Positions 1 through 9,420 of a DNA stretch of 52,437 nucleotides are shown here, one piece after another. How positions within the stretch are numbered: position 1 is the first letter of the stretch; every line of letters starts with the position of its first letter. Position numbers and translations under genes: made by a program. Source of the DNA: Streptomyces sp. CC53 (GTDB lineage: Bacteria > Actinomycetota > Actinomycetes > Streptomycetales > Streptomycetaceae); NCBI RefSeq assembly GCF_001865245.1, contig NZ_MKXB01000162.1:1-52437 (forward strand). The letters are read 5' to 3'. The notes beneath the pieces are model-generated. The model did not search any database, was not told where the DNA came from, and saw only the letters and a list, made by a program, of their open reading frames with translations.

Positions 1-138
1 ACGGGCGGTACGGAGGCGGCGCCCGCACGGACCGGGGGCCGCCCGACACACCGGCAGGTCCGCCCCAGCCTCCTTGAGAAGGCCACGGTGACTGGATAGC
101 GTCCCGACGCGACGGTCTGCGCCCTCGGAACGCTTGGG

Positions 139-1263
139 ATGGACCCGGTGAAACCAACAGTCTGCCTGAACATGATCGTCAAGAACGAGGCGCACGTGAT
201 CCGCCGCTGCCTCGCTTCCGTGCGCCCCCTGGTCGACACGTGGACCATCGTCGACACGGGGTCCACCGACGGCACGCAGGACATCGTCCGGGAGGCGCTC
301 GCCGACCTGCCGGGCACGCTGTACGAGCGGCCCTGGAAGGGGTACGACGGGAGCCGCACCGAGGCGGTCGACCTGGCCCGCGACAGCGCCGACTACCTCT
401 TCTTCATCGACGCGGACGACGTCCTGGAGACCACACCCGGCTTCACGGTGCCCCAGCTGACCCACGACGCCTACCGCGTCGCGCTGCACGACACCGGCAT
501 CGTCCACTGGCGGCCCGCACTCGTGTCGACGCGGCTGCCCTGGCGCTACGTCGGAGTCCTGCACGAGTACATCGACTGCGGCGGCCCGTACTCCCTGGGC
601 ACCCTCGAAGGCGCCCACATCCGCTCCGTCGGGGGCGGGGCGCGGCTGCGGGGCGAGGGGCTGCGGCAGAAGTACCTCCGTGACGCCGCCATCCTGGAAC
701 AGGGGCTCGCCGAGGAACCCGACAACGCCCGCTACGTCTTCTACCTGGCCCAGAGCTGGCGTGACGCGGGCGAACCGGAGAAGTCGCTCGCGGCGTACGA
801 CCGCAGAGCGGACATGGGCGGCTGGGACGAGGAGGTCTTCTGCTCCCGCCTGTACGCCGCGCGCCTCGCCGCCGCCCTGGAGCGACCCGGAGCGGAGGTG
901 GTGGACCGCTACCTCCGCGCCCACGAGAGCCGCCCCGCCCGCGCCGAGGCCCTCGGCGACCTCGCCCGCCACTGCCGCCTCAACGGCCCGCGCTGGCCGC
1001 TGGCGCACCTCGTCGCCCGGCAGGCGGCCCGCACCCCGTTCCCGTCGGACGTCCTCTTCGTCGAGCACGAGTGGTACGCGTGGCGCGCCCTCGACGAGCT
1101 CGCCGTGGCCGCCTACTGGGTGGGCGAGTACGACGAGTCGCGGGAGTGCTGCGAGCGCCTCCTCGCCGGGGACGCGCTGCCCGCGGACCACCGCGACCGG
1201 GTACTGCGGAACCTGGAGTTCGCCCGGCGCGGAGCGGGCGCGCCGGGGCTCGTCGACGCGTGA
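139..1263 (+). CDS. Family 2 glycosyltransferase with TPR-like C-terminus
   Basis: Predicted cytoplasmic GT-A fold glycosyltransferase of 374 residues. The N-terminus (residues 8-50) has the GT2 signature LNMIVKNEAHVIRRCL followed by VDTGSTDGTQ, and a DXD-like FIDADDVLE at about residues 91-99 should bind the metal and nucleotide sugar. Residues ~190-370 are alanine-rich helical segments resembling degenerate TPR repeats (for example ARYVFYLAQSWRDAGEPEKS), the architecture of SunS-like and related transferases. The ATG at 139 begins just before the conserved fold. It is followed after 168 bp by an ABC sugar importer but has its own stop and probably its own transcript. The acceptor cannot be deduced. 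Confidence 0.8.
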   Translation: MDPVKPTVCLNMIVKNEAHVIRRCLASVRPLVDTWTIVDTGSTDGTQDIVREALADLPGTLYERPWKGYDGSRTEAVDLARDSADYLFFIDADDVLETTPGFTVPQLTHDAYRVALHDTGIVHWRPALVSTRLPWRYVGVLHEYIDCGGPYSLGTLEGAHIRSVGGGARLRGEGLRQKYLRDAAILEQGLAEEPDNARYVFYLAQSWRDAGEPEKSLAAYDRRADMGGWDEEVFCSRLYAARLAAALERPGAEVVDRYLRAHESRPARAEALGDLARHCRLNGPRWPLAHLVARQAARTPFPSDVLFVEHEWYAWRALDELAVAAYWVGEYDESRECCERLLAGDALPADHRDRVLRNLEFARRGAGAPGLVDA

Positions 1264-1431
1264 CCGGCGGGGCACGGTCCCGCCGGCCGCCGGGCGCGGG
1301 GCCGCCCACCGGTGCCCCCGTATACCGGCACCGAACCGCCATGCCCGATACTTGACCCGGCCGGGAGCGGACAAAAGCCCCTTCCCGGCCGTGGCACGGC
1401 AGCAGGACGGACGAGCGGGAGGCGGGCGATC

Positions 1432-2466
1432 GTGGCGAGCGCGCGGGCGACAGGTCGGGCAGGTGCACGCGGCGCGGCCGCCGTGCTGGCGGTGGTGATC
1501 GGGCTGATCGCGGCCACCGGCTGCAGCGCCACCGGCGGAAAGCGCGCCGAGGACGCGCGCAAGGCCGCCGCGGCCGCGCAGAACGGCCGCCCCGCCGTCG
1601 ACACCCCCCGCTGGACCATCGCCATGGTCACCCACTCCGGCGACGGCGACACGTTCTGGGACATCGTCCAGAAGGGCGCCCGCCAGGCCGCCGCCAAGGA
1701 CAACGTCGACTTCCTCTACGCCCACAGCGACCAGGGCCAGGAGCAGGCCCAGCTCGTCGACGCGTACGTGGCGAAGAAGGTCGACGGGCTGATCGTCACC
1801 CTCGCCAAGCCGGAGGCGCTCAAGGCGTCCGTCGCCCGCGCGGTCGCCGCCGGCATCCCCGTCGTCACCGTGAACTCCGGCTCCGAGCAGTCCGCCGCCT
1901 TCGGCGCCCTCACCCACATCGGGCAGGACGAGACCGTCGCCGGCCGGGCCGTCGGCGACACCCTCGACGAGCGGGGCCGCAAGAAGGCGCTCTGCGTCCT
2001 GCACGAGCAGGGCAACGTCGGCCACGAGCAGCGTTGCGACGGCATCCGCGAGACCTTCGACGGCGAGCTGCAGAACCTGTACGTCGACGGCACCAGCATG
2101 CCCGACGTCGCGGCGTCCATCGAGGCGAAGCTCCAGACCGACCCGGCCCTCGACGCCGTCGTCACCCTCGGCGCGCCCTACGCCGACGCCGCCGCCCAGG
2201 CCAAGCGCACCGCCGGAGCCAAGGCGGAGATCGCCACCTTCGACCTCAACGCCAAGGTCGCCGCCGCCCTCGGCAGCGGGACCCTCGCCTTCGCCGTCGA
2301 CCAGCAGCCGTACCTCCAGGGCTACGAGGCCGTCGACCTGCTGTGGCTCCACCGCTACAACGCCCACGTCCTCGGCGGGGGCCGCCCCGTGCTCACCGGC
2401 CCGCAGATCGTCACGGGGAAGGACGCGGCCGCGCTGGCCGAGTACACCGAGCGAGGCACCCGATGA
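1432..2466 (+). CDS. Sugar ABC transporter substrate-binding lipoprotein
   Basis: Extracellular lipid-anchored receptor of a carbohydrate importer (Peripla_BP_4 type). The frame is open from 1312, but GTG 1432 is preferred: it follows GGAGGCG and starts a lipoprotein signal peptide (hydrophobic [13 protein letters not shown], then the lipobox cysteine in ATGCSATGG). The mature part opens with [16 protein letters not shown] and continues with [20 protein letters not shown], the usual first lobe of ribose/galactose-type receptors. Its stop overlaps the permease start as ATGA, so the transporter genes are translationally coupled. The sugar is unknown; the family carries pentoses, hexoses and inositol. 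Confidence 0.85.
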   Translation: MASARATGRAGARGAAAVLAVVIGLIAATGCSATGGKRAEDARKAAAAAQNGRPAVDTPRWTIAMVTHSGDGDTFWDIVQKGARQAAAKDNVDFLYAHSDQGQEQAQLVDAYVAKKVDGLIVTLAKPEALKASVARAVAAGIPVVTVNSGSEQSAAFGALTHIGQDETVAGRAVGDTLDERGRKKALCVLHEQGNVGHEQRCDGIRETFDGELQNLYVDGTSMPDVAASIEAKLQTDPALDAVVTLGAPYADAAAQAKRTAGAKAEIATFDLNAKVAAALGSGTLAFAVDQQPYLQGYEAVDLLWLHRYNAHVLGGGRPVLTGPQIVTGKDAAALAEYTERGTR

Positions 2467-3530
2467 CCGCCACCGCCCCGCCGCGCCCCCAGGAGCCCGG
2501 CCCCGCCGAGCCGCTGACGGCCCCGCCGCCGGCGCGGCGGCTCACCCGCAGGCTGCTCACCCGGCCCGAGCTCGGATCCGTCGTCGGAGCCCTCGCCGTC
2601 TTCCTCTTCTTCGCCGTCGCCGCCGACGGCTTCCTCACCGCCGCCGGCCTGGGCACCGTCCTGTACGCGGCGTCGGCCATCGGCATCATGGCCGTCCCCG
2701 TCGCCCTCCTCATGATCGGCGGCGAGTTCGACCTGTCGGCCGGCGTCCTGGTCACCACCGCGGCACTGACCTCGTCGATGGTCAGCTACCAGCTGACCGC
2801 GAACGTCTGGGTCGGCGTCGGAGTGTCCCTGCTGGTGGCGCTCGCCGTCGGACTCTTCAACGGGTTCCTGCTGACCCGCACCCGGCTGCCCAGCTTCATC
2901 ATCACCCTCGGCACCTTCCTGATGCTGACGGGCCTCAACCTCGGCGTCACCAAGCTCGTCAGCGGCACCGTCTCCACCAAGACCATCGCCGACATGGAGG
3001 GCTTCCCCTCCGCCCGGGCCGTGTTCGCCTCCGAGCTGACCCTCGGCGGCGCCACCCTCAAGGTCACGATCCTGTGGTGGCTCGGCCTCGTCGCCGCCGC
3101 CACCTGGATCCTGCTGCGCACCCGCTTCGGCAACTGGGTCTTCGCCGTCGGCGGCAGCGCCGACGCCGCCCGCGCCGTCGGGGTCCCCGTGCGCCGTACG
3201 AAGATCCTCCTCTACACGGGCGTCGCCTTCGGCGCCTGGATCTCCGGCCAGCACCTGCTGTTCTCGTTCGACGCCGTCCAGTCCGGAGAAGGCGTCGGCA
3301 ACGAACTGATCTACATCATCGCCGCCGTCATCGGGGGCTGCCTGATCACCGGCGGATACGGGTCCGCCGTCGGCTCCGCCGTGGGCGCCCTCATCTTCGG
3401 CATGACCGGCAAGGGCATCGTGTACGCCGAGTGGAACCCCGACTGGTTCACCTTCTTCCTCGGAGCGATGCTGCTCCTCGCGACCCTGCTCAACGCCTGG
3501 GTCCGCAAGCGCGCGGAGGCCACCCCGTGA
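2463..3530 (+). CDS. Sugar ABC transporter permease (RbsC family)
   Basis: Integral membrane permease of 355 residues, BPD_transp_2 family. The ATG at 2463 overlaps the stop of the binding protein. A proline-rich cytoplasmic leader (residues 1-35) precedes about nine hydrophobic segments. The family motif GGEFDLSAG near residue 82 and the loop [13 protein letters not shown] near residue 235 (the coupling-helix region that contacts the ATPase) are clear. The gene overlaps the ATPase start as GTGA. A single permease gene implies a homodimeric channel. Confidence 0.87.
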   Translation: MTATAPPRPQEPGPAEPLTAPPPARRLTRRLLTRPELGSVVGALAVFLFFAVAADGFLTAAGLGTVLYAASAIGIMAVPVALLMIGGEFDLSAGVLVTTAALTSSMVSYQLTANVWVGVGVSLLVALAVGLFNGFLLTRTRLPSFIITLGTFLMLTGLNLGVTKLVSGTVSTKTIADMEGFPSARAVFASELTLGGATLKVTILWWLGLVAAATWILLRTRFGNWVFAVGGSADAARAVGVPVRRTKILLYTGVAFGAWISGQHLLFSFDAVQSGEGVGNELIYIIAAVIGGCLITGGYGSAVGSAVGALIFGMTGKGIVYAEWNPDWFTFFLGAMLLLATLLNAWVRKRAEATP

Positions 3531-4327
3531 CGACCGAGACCACCCCCGCGCCGCTCGTCGCACTCGACGGCGTCAGCAAGCACTACGGCACCGTCCGCGC
3601 CCTGGAGGACGTCTCCCTCCAGGTCCACGCCGGGCAGATCACCTGCGTCCTCGGGGACAACGGCGCCGGCAAGTCCACCCTCATCAAGATCATCGCCGGG
3701 CTGCACGCCCACGACGCCGGCACCCTGCGCATCGACGGCGAGGAAACCGTCCTGTCCTCCCCGCGCGACGCCCTCGACCGCGGCATCGCCACCGTCTACC
3801 AGGACCTCGCCGTCGTCCCGCTCATGCCGGTGTGGCGGAACTTCTTCCTCGGCTCCGAACCCACCACCGGCAAGGGCCCCTTCCGGCGGCTCGACACCGC
3901 CCGCATGCGCGCCACCACCCGCGCCGAGCTGCTCCGCATGGGCATCGACCTGCGGGACGTGGACCAGCCCATCGGCACCCTTTCCGGAGGTGAGCGCCAG
4001 TGCGTCGCCATCGCCCGGGCCATCCACTTCGGCGCCAAGGTCATCGTCCTCGACGAGCCCACCGCCGCCCTCGGCGTCAAGCAGTCCGGTGTCGTCCTGA
4101 AGTACGTCGCCGCCGCCCGCGACGCCGGCCTCGGCGTGGTGCTCATCACCCACAACCCGCACCACGCCCACCTGGTCGGCGATCGCTTCGTCCTCCTCCA
4201 GCGCGGTCGCATGGCGGCGAGCCACACCAAGGACTCCGTGACCCTGGACGAGCTCACCCGGCAGATGGCCGGCGGCAGCGAACTCGACGACCTGCGCCAC
4301 GAACTGGAACGGCCCACCGGAGCCTGA
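3527..4327 (+). CDS. Sugar ABC transporter ATP-binding protein
   Basis: Nucleotide-binding subunit, 266 residues, with Walker [10 protein letters not shown] (~43-51), signature LSGGERQ (~151), Walker [13 protein letters not shown] (~172) and the H-loop ITHNPHH. Start GTG 3527 overlaps the permease stop. Sugar importers of the ribose type often have a tandem two-domain ATPase of ~500 residues; this one has a single domain, as in the XylG-like group of streptomycetes, so it probably acts as a homodimer. Together with the two upstream genes it forms a complete importer. A 259-bp gap separates it from the ROK gene. Confidence 0.88.
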   Translation: MTTETTPAPLVALDGVSKHYGTVRALEDVSLQVHAGQITCVLGDNGAGKSTLIKIIAGLHAHDAGTLRIDGEETVLSSPRDALDRGIATVYQDLAVVPLMPVWRNFFLGSEPTTGKGPFRRLDTARMRATTRAELLRMGIDLRDVDQPIGTLSGGERQCVAIARAIHFGAKVIVLDEPTAALGVKQSGVVLKYVAAARDAGLGVVLITHNPHHAHLVGDRFVLLQRGRMAASHTKDSVTLDELTRQMAGGSELDDLRHELERPTGA

Positions 4328-4586
4328 CCCCTGGCGCCACTCGCATCCGGCCCGGCCCCCCTCGTACCGGCGCAGGCTGCCGTGCCCGCCGCCGCTGCCG
4401 GCCCGGGCACCTCCACCGGGCACAGGCCGCCGCCCGGTCGCGCCCCGCCGCGCCCGTCCGCCCGCCGCCACGGCCCGCGCGCACCGCCGCCCGGCACCGC
4501 GCACCTGGCAGAATCGGGGGCGGCGGGCGCCGTCCGCCGCCGGACCGTCCCGGGCCCGGCCCACCACCGCAAGGCGACAGGACCTC

Positions 4587-5804
4587 GTGAGCACCCACCG
4601 CGACCTCAGCCACCGCGGCAGCGCCCGCGGCACCGTCCTGCGCACCGTGGGCACCCGCGAACGCCGCTCCCACCTGAGCGCCCCCCGCGTCCCGACCGTC
4701 GGCATCGACATCGGCGGCACGAAGGTCATGGCCGGCGTCGTCGACGCGGACGGCGCCATCCTGGAGAAGGTCCGCACCGAGACACCCGACAAGTCCAAGA
4801 GCCCCAAGGTCGTCGAGGACACCATCGTCGAGCTCGTCCTGGACCTGTCCGACCGGCACGACGTGCACGCCGTCGGCATCGGCGCGGCCGGCTGGGTCGA
4901 CGCCGACCGCAGCACCGTCCTCTTCGCCCCCCACCTGGCCTGGCGCAACGAACCCCTGCGCGACAACCTCCAGTCCCGGCTCGCCGTCCCCGTCATGGTC
5001 GACAACGACGCCAACACCGCCGCCTGGGCGGAATGGCGCTTCGGCGCGGGCCGCGGCGAGGACCACCTCGTCATGATCACCCTCGGCACCGGGATCGGCG
5101 GCGCCATCCTGGAGGACGGCCGGGTCAAGCGCGGCAAGTACGGCGTCGCCGGCGAGTTCGGCCACATGCAGGTCGTCCCCGGCGGCCACCGCTGCCCCTG
5201 CGGCAACCGCGGCTGCTGGGAGCAGTACAGCTCGGGCAACGCCCTCGTGCGGGAGGCCCGCGAACTCGCCGTCGCCGACTCGCCGGTCGCCCACGGCATC
5301 ATCGAACGCGTCAAGGGCCAGGTCCCCGACATCACCGGCCCCCTGATCACCGAGCTGGCCCGCGAGGGCGACGCCATGTGCGTCGAACTGCTCCAGGACA
5401 TCGGCCAGTGGCTCGGCGTCGGCATCGCCAACCTCGCCGCCGCCCTCGACCCGTCCTGCTTCGTCATCGGCGGTGGCGTCAGCGCCGCCGACGACCTGCT
5501 CATCGGGCCCGCCCGCGACGCCTTCCGCCGCCACCTCACCGGCCGCGGCTACCGCCCCGAGGCCCGCATCGCCAAGGCCCAGCTCGGCCCCGAGGCCGGC
5601 ATGGTCGGCGCCGCCGACCTCGCCCGGCTCGTCGCCCGCCGCTTCCGCCGCGCCAACCGCCGCCGCGTCGAGCGGTACGAGCGGTACGAGCGGTACGCCC
5701 AGGCGTTCCGCGGCGGCGCGGGGGGCCTCACCGGCCGCACCGTCCGCGACAGAAACACCGCCACCGGCGGCACCGCCCGCCCCACCGAGGAACCCGAGGC
5801 ATGA
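4587..5804 (+). CDS. ROK family sugar kinase
   Basis: Predicted cytoplasmic sugar kinase or ROK regulator, 405 residues. After a basic 35-residue leader the ATP-binding motif GIDIGGTKVMAG appears, then the sugar-binding/catalytic DNDANTAAWAEWRFGAG, the phosphate motif LGTGIGGA and the zinc-binding ROK motif CPCGNRGCWEQ. No N-terminal helix-turn-helix is evident, so a glucokinase-like enzyme is favoured over an Nag/Xyl-type repressor. The C-terminus carries a low-complexity RYERYERYERY stretch and an unstructured tail, unusual for the family. It lies downstream of the sugar ABC importer and is a good candidate to phosphorylate the imported sugar. The stop overlaps the next start (ATGA). Confidence 0.82.
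   Translation: MSTHRDLSHRGSARGTVLRTVGTRERRSHLSAPRVPTVGIDIGGTKVMAGVVDADGAILEKVRTETPDKSKSPKVVEDTIVELVLDLSDRHDVHAVGIGAAGWVDADRSTVLFAPHLAWRNEPLRDNLQSRLAVPVMVDNDANTAAWAEWRFGAGRGEDHLVMITLGTGIGGAILEDGRVKRGKYGVAGEFGHMQVVPGGHRCPCGNRGCWEQYSSGNALVREARELAVADSPVAHGIIERVKGQVPDITGPLITELAREGDAMCVELLQDIGQWLGVGIANLAAALDPSCFVIGGGVSAADDLLIGPARDAFRRHLTGRGYRPEARIAKAQLGPEAGMVGAADLARLVARRFRRANRRRVERYERYERYAQAFRGGAGGLTGRTVRDRNTATGGTARPTEEPEA
5670..5696 (+). repeat. Three tandem copies of a 9-bp unit
   Basis: The unit GAGCGGTAC occurs three times head to tail and encodes (E)RY repeats in the C-terminal tail of the ROK protein. The repeat is in frame and probably arose by slippage. Confidence 0.9.
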
Positions 5805-6373
5805 CGACGACCGACGACGACGTCACCCCGCCCGCACAGGAGGCTCCCGACGAGCGGCGCGCCAGGATGCGGCACCGCAGACTCGCCGCCCTGGTCATCG
5901 CGCTGCTCGTCACCGCCTCCACCACGTACTTCCTGATCTCCGCCGAGCAGAGCCGCTCCAGCGGCCGCGACAAGCAGGCCGAGTCCTCGGTCACGGGCCT
6001 CCAGGACAGCTGGCCGTCCAAGATGAAGCGCCGCATCTTCGAGGTGCCGATCCCCGGCGGGTCCACGGACGTCGCCTACTTCGAGACGAGCAACTGGAAG
6101 ACGAGCCGGCTGTACGTGCAGTTCACCACCAGCGCGTCCGGCCTCGATCGGTACCTCGAACGCTCCGGCTCCCGGCGCGCCGCCCTGGAGCACGGCACGA
6201 TCACGGTCGGCGAGCGCGACGCGGACACCGTCGGCTGGAGCTTCCCCACCGACCGCGACTGGGCCGCCACCACCGTCACCAACGCCGACCCCCGGCCCAC
6301 CCGGGACATCACCGTGGACCGCACCGACCCGGCCGCCCCCCGCGTGTACGTCGTCTCCACCACCACCCCGTAG
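5801..6373 (+). CDS. Conserved hypothetical protein with one N-terminal membrane anchor
   Basis: 190 residues. ATG 5801 overlaps the ROK stop, so the two are co-translated. The first ~30 residues are polar and acidic/basic (TTTDDDVTPPAQEAPDERR), followed by one transmembrane helix (residues ~29-47, LAALVIALLVTASTTYFLIS) and an extracytoplasmic domain of about 140 residues with no cysteine or obvious catalytic motif. The arrangement predicts a type II membrane protein with the C-terminal domain outside. I do not recognise the domain. It is conserved-looking streptomycete sequence with normal codon use. Confidence 0.7.
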   Translation: MTTTDDDVTPPAQEAPDERRARMRHRRLAALVIALLVTASTTYFLISAEQSRSSGRDKQAESSVTGLQDSWPSKMKRRIFEVPIPGGSTDVAYFETSNWKTSRLYVQFTTSASGLDRYLERSGSRRAALEHGTITVGERDADTVGWSFPTDRDWAATTVTNADPRPTRDITVDRTDPAAPRVYVVSTTTP

Positions 6374-6415
6374 CCGCCGGACGCCACCCGGAGGCGGTAG
6401 CCCGGCCCGCGTCAC

Positions 6416-6421
6416 TACTCT
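6416..6421 (+). promoter_or_regulatory. Putative -10 hexamer TACTCT for a leaderless transcript
   Basis: TACTCT ends 6 nt before GTG 6428, and no Shine-Dalgarno sequence precedes that GTG. This is the usual streptomycete layout for a leaderless mRNA whose transcription starts at the initiation codon. No clear -35 is visible. Confidence 0.45.
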
Positions 6422-6427
6422 GGCCCC

Positions 6428-7816
6428 GTGACCGAGGTGACCGAGACGACGACCCCCACGCGCGGCCCCGACGCGGCCGGCCCCGCCGGCCCGGTGGCCA
6501 CCGCTGCGCCGCCGTCCGCCCCCCAGCCCCCCGCCGCGCCCTCCCCGCGCCGCCCCAGGACGCTGCAGTACCGCAGCGACGGCCCCGAGGACGCCCCCGT
6601 CCTCGTCCTCGGCCCGTCCCTCGGCACCACGTGGCACATGTGGGACCGCCAGATGCCCGGGCTCACCGCCCGCTGGCGGGTCATCCGCTTCGACCTCCCC
6701 GGCCACGGCGGCGCCACCGCGGAACCCGCCTGCTCCGTCGCCGAGCTCGCCGACCGGCTCCTGGCCACCCTCGACGGACTCGGCGTCCAGCGCTTCGGGT
6801 ACGCGGGCACGGCCCTCGGCGGAGCGGTCGGCGCCGACCTCGCGCTGCGCGCGCCGCACCGGCTCGCCGCCCTCGCCCTGATCGCCGCCTCACCCCGCTT
6901 CGGCACCGCCGACGAGCACCGCCAGCGAGGCGTCGCCGTCCGCGCGGGCGGCCTCGAACCGCTCGCCGTCAACGCGCCGGAGCGGTGGTTCACCCCCGGC
7001 TTCGCCGCCGCCCAGCCGGCGATCGTCGACTGGGCCGTCCAGATGGTCCGCACCACCGACCCCGGCTGCTACGCCGCCGCCTGCGAGGCCCTCGCCGCCT
7101 TCGACGTCCGCGCCGACCTCGGCAGGATCGGCGTGCCCACCCTGGTCCTCGTCGGCTCCGAGGACCGGGTCGCGGGCCCCGCCGAGGCCCGCACCCTCGT
7201 CGCGGGCATCCCCGACGCGCGGCTCGCGCTGGTGCCGGGCGCCTCCCACCTCGCCCCCGTCGAGCAGCCCGCCGCCGTCACCGACCTGCTCGTCCGGCAC
7301 TTCTCCGGCGCCTGGCAGGACACCCTCGCCACCCTCCCGGCCCCGCCGCAGCCCCCGGCGCCGCCCTTCACCCCCGGGCCCGCCCCCGCCCCGGCCGCCG
7401 CCGCGCACACCTCCGGCTCCGCACCCGGAGCCGCTGCCGACCCGTACGAGACCGGTCTGCGGACCCGGCGGGAGGTCCTCGGCGACGCGTACGTGGACGG
7501 CCTCCTCGACGCCGCGGACGACGTCACCCGGGACTTCCAGACCCTCGCCACCCGCTACGCCTGGGGCGAGGTGTGGACCCGCGACGGGCTCGACCGGCGC
7601 ACCCGCAGCTGCGTCACCCTCGCCGCGCTGGCGGCCCGCGGCCACACCGACGAGCTCGCCGCCCACACCCGCGCCGCCCTGCGCAACGGCCTCACCCCGG
7701 CCGAGATCCGCGAGGTCCTGCTGCACACCGCCGTCTACTGCGGCCTGCCCGCCGCGAACACGGCGTTCCGCGTCGCCCAGCAGGTGATCCGGGAGGAGAC
7801 CGCACCCCGGCCCTGA
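6428..7816 (+). CDS. pcaL: Fused 3-oxoadipate enol-lactonase-like / 4-carboxymuconolactone decarboxylase-like protein (PcaL type)
   Basis: 462 residues. An alpha/beta hydrolase domain (~45-300) is joined by a Pro/Ala linker (~300-335) to a carboxymuconolactone decarboxylase (CMD) domain (~340-460, with EVLLHTAVYCGLPAANTAF). The PcaD-PcaC fusion is known in actinobacteria, where it performs the last two ring-fission steps of the protocatechuate branch of the beta-ketoadipate pathway. Two points argue for caution. No other pca gene lies nearby, and the nucleophile elbow reads GTALGG, with Ala129 (codon GCC at 6812) where a GxSxG serine would be expected. Candidate Asp246 (GSEDRV) and His274 (GASHLAP) are present. 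The hydrolase half may therefore be inactive or work differently. Confidence 0.72.
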   Translation: MTEVTETTTPTRGPDAAGPAGPVATAAPPSAPQPPAAPSPRRPRTLQYRSDGPEDAPVLVLGPSLGTTWHMWDRQMPGLTARWRVIRFDLPGHGGATAEPACSVAELADRLLATLDGLGVQRFGYAGTALGGAVGADLALRAPHRLAALALIAASPRFGTADEHRQRGVAVRAGGLEPLAVNAPERWFTPGFAAAQPAIVDWAVQMVRTTDPGCYAAACEALAAFDVRADLGRIGVPTLVLVGSEDRVAGPAEARTLVAGIPDARLALVPGASHLAPVEQPAAVTDLLVRHFSGAWQDTLATLPAPPQPPAPPFTPGPAPAPAAAAHTSGSAPGAAADPYETGLRTRREVLGDAYVDGLLDAADDVTRDFQTLATRYAWGEVWTRDGLDRRTRSCVTLAALAARGHTDELAAHTRAALRNGLTPAEIREVLLHTAVYCGLPAANTAFRVAQQVIREETAPRP

Positions 7817-7863
7817 CGCCGGGGACATCGCGAAGGACCGCCCACGGAAGGCAGGATGGGCCC

Positions 7864-8496
7864 ATGAAGCTGACCAAGAAGTCCCACGCCTGCGTCCGGC
7901 TGGAGAAGGACGGGCGGACCCTCGTCATCGACCCGGGCGGGTTCAGCGAGGAGGACGCCGCCCTCGGCGCCGACGCGGTCCTCATCACCCACGAGCACCC
8001 CGACCACTTCGAGGAGGGCCGCCTCCGGGCCGCCCTGGAGGCCGCGCCCGGCGCCGAGGTGTGGACGCTGCGCAGCGTCGCCGAGCGGATCTCCGCCGCC
8101 TTCCCCGGCCGCGTGCACACCGTCGGCGAGGGCGACACGTTCACCGCCGCCGGGTTCGAGGTGGAGGTGCACGGCCAGTTGCACGCCGTCATCCACCCGG
8201 ACCTGCCCCGCATCACCAACGTCGGCTACCTCGTGGACGGGTCCGTGTTCCATCCCGGCGACGCCCTCACCGTGCCCGGCCGGCCCGTCGAGACGCTGAT
8301 GCTGCCCGTGATGGCGCCCTGGAGCAAGATCTCCGAGGTCATCGACTACGTCAGGGAGGTCAAGCCGCAGCGCACCATCGACGTCCACGACGCCCTGCTC
8401 ACCCCGCTGGCCCGGCCGATCTACGACACCCACCGGGGCAACCTGAGCGGCGCCGAGCACCGGCGGCTGACCCCCGGCGCGTACACCGAGCTCTGA
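7864..8496 (+). CDS. MBL-fold metal-dependent hydrolase (UlaG-like)
   Basis: 210 residues. ATG 7864 is preceded by CAGGAT six bases upstream, suggesting a leaderless start. The metal-binding motif THEHPDHF lies at residues ~42-49, with further His at GQLHAVIHPD and Asp at FHPGDALT and the C-terminal VHDALLTP, the pattern of the small beta-lactamase-like hydrolases (L-ascorbate lactonase/UlaG-type subgroup). Substrate unknown. It sits between the PcaL-like gene and exonuclease III, both in the same direction, but with intergenic spacers that look like separate promoters. Confidence 0.8.
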   Translation: MKLTKKSHACVRLEKDGRTLVIDPGGFSEEDAALGADAVLITHEHPDHFEEGRLRAALEAAPGAEVWTLRSVAERISAAFPGRVHTVGEGDTFTAAGFEVEVHGQLHAVIHPDLPRITNVGYLVDGSVFHPGDALTVPGRPVETLMLPVMAPWSKISEVIDYVREVKPQRTIDVHDALLTPLARPIYDTHRGNLSGAEHRRLTPGAYTEL

Positions 8497-8537
8497 CGCC
8501 GCGGCCGCGGGCGGCGGCCGTTGTCGGACCCCGCCGT

Positions 8538-8543
8538 TAGGCT
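8538..8543 (+). promoter_or_regulatory. Putative -10 hexamer TAGGCT (leaderless xthA transcript)
   Basis: TAGGCT is followed by 7 nt and then ATG 8551, with no Shine-Dalgarno sequence. This matches the leaderless promoter pattern and supports 8551 over the in-frame TTG at 8521 as the start of the exonuclease gene. Confidence 0.5.
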
Positions 8544-8550
8544 TGCCGTC

Positions 8551-9330
8551 ATGCGCATCGCCACCTGGAACGTCAATTCGATCACCGCCCGGCTTCCGCG
8601 GCTGCTGGCCTGGCTGGAGAGCAGCGGCACGGACGTGCTGTGCGTCCAGGAGACCAAGTGCACCGCCGAGCAGTTCCCCACCGCCGAGCTGCGGGAGCTG
8701 GGATACGAGTCGGTGGTGAACGCCACGGGACGGTGGAACGGCGTGGCCCTGGTGTCCCGGGTCGGCCTGGACGACGTGGTCACCGGGCTCCCCGGGGGAC
8801 CGGAGTACGAGGGGGCGCAGGAGCCGCGGGCCGTCTCCGCGACCTGCGGCCCCGTCCGCCTCTGGTCCGTGTACGTGCCCAACGGCCGCGAGGTCGCGCA
8901 CGAGCACTACGCGTACAAGCTGCGGTGGCTGGAGGCCCTGCAGGGCGCCGTGGCGGGGGACGCGGCGGGGACCCGCCCCTTCGCCGTGCTCGGCGACTTC
9001 AACATCGCGCCCACCGACGACGACGTCTGGGACCGGTCGCTCTTCGAGGGGTCCACGCACGTCACCGCGCCCGAGCGGGCCGCGCTGGAGGGCCTGCGGG
9101 GCGTCGGCCTGGGCGACGTCGTGCCGCGGCCGCTGAAGTACGACCACCCCTTCACGTACTGGGACTACCGTCAGCTGTGCTTCCCCAAGAACCGGGGCAT
9201 GCGCATCGACCTCGTCTACGGCAACAAGCCGTTCGCGGACGCCGTCAAGGACAGCTACGTGGACCGCGAGGAGCGCAAGGGCAAGGGCGCCTCCGACCAC
9301 GCCCCCGTGGTCGTCGACCTGGACGTGTAG
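8551..9330 (+). CDS. xthA: Exodeoxyribonuclease III (AP endonuclease)
   Basis: 259 residues, the normal length for the family. It removes nucleotides 3'->5' from duplex DNA and cleaves at abasic sites in base-excision repair. Motifs visible in order: RIATWNVNSI at the N-terminus, CVQETKC with the metal-binding glutamate, the tyrosine-containing WSVYVPNGR, LGDFNIAP (Asp/Asn pair), LRIDLVYG-like MRIDLVYGNK and the terminal SDHAPVVVDL with catalytic Asp-His. The start is set by the leaderless promoter just upstream and by the MRIATWNVNSI N-terminus typical of the family. Confidence 0.92.
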   Translation: MRIATWNVNSITARLPRLLAWLESSGTDVLCVQETKCTAEQFPTAELRELGYESVVNATGRWNGVALVSRVGLDDVVTGLPGGPEYEGAQEPRAVSATCGPVRLWSVYVPNGREVAHEHYAYKLRWLEALQGAVAGDAAGTRPFAVLGDFNIAPTDDDVWDRSLFEGSTHVTAPERAALEGLRGVGLGDVVPRPLKYDHPFTYWDYRQLCFPKNRGMRIDLVYGNKPFADAVKDSYVDREERKGKGASDHAPVVVDLDV

Positions 9331-9420
9331 CCGGACCCCGGGCCGCCGGGGCGCGGGCCGGAGCACCGCCGCCGCGCGCCCTGTCGTGCCCGCGGCGGCC
9401 GCGGTGCCACCCTGGGCCGT

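Noticed and set aside
3311..5539. Long open frame (742 codons) on the minus strand
   Set aside because: It runs antisense to the permease, ATPase and ROK genes, which have clear motifs and coupled starts; it is a by-product of very high third-position GC.
5670..5696. Short tandem repeat considered as a CRISPR-like array
   Set aside because: Units are 9 bp, contiguous, without spacers, and in frame with the ROK protein.
5473..8496. 1007-codon plus-strand frame
   Set aside because: Only its last part (from 7864) encodes a recognisable protein, the MBL hydrolase; the rest is low-complexity Arg/Pro/Ala translation of the ROK and PcaL genes in a wrong frame.
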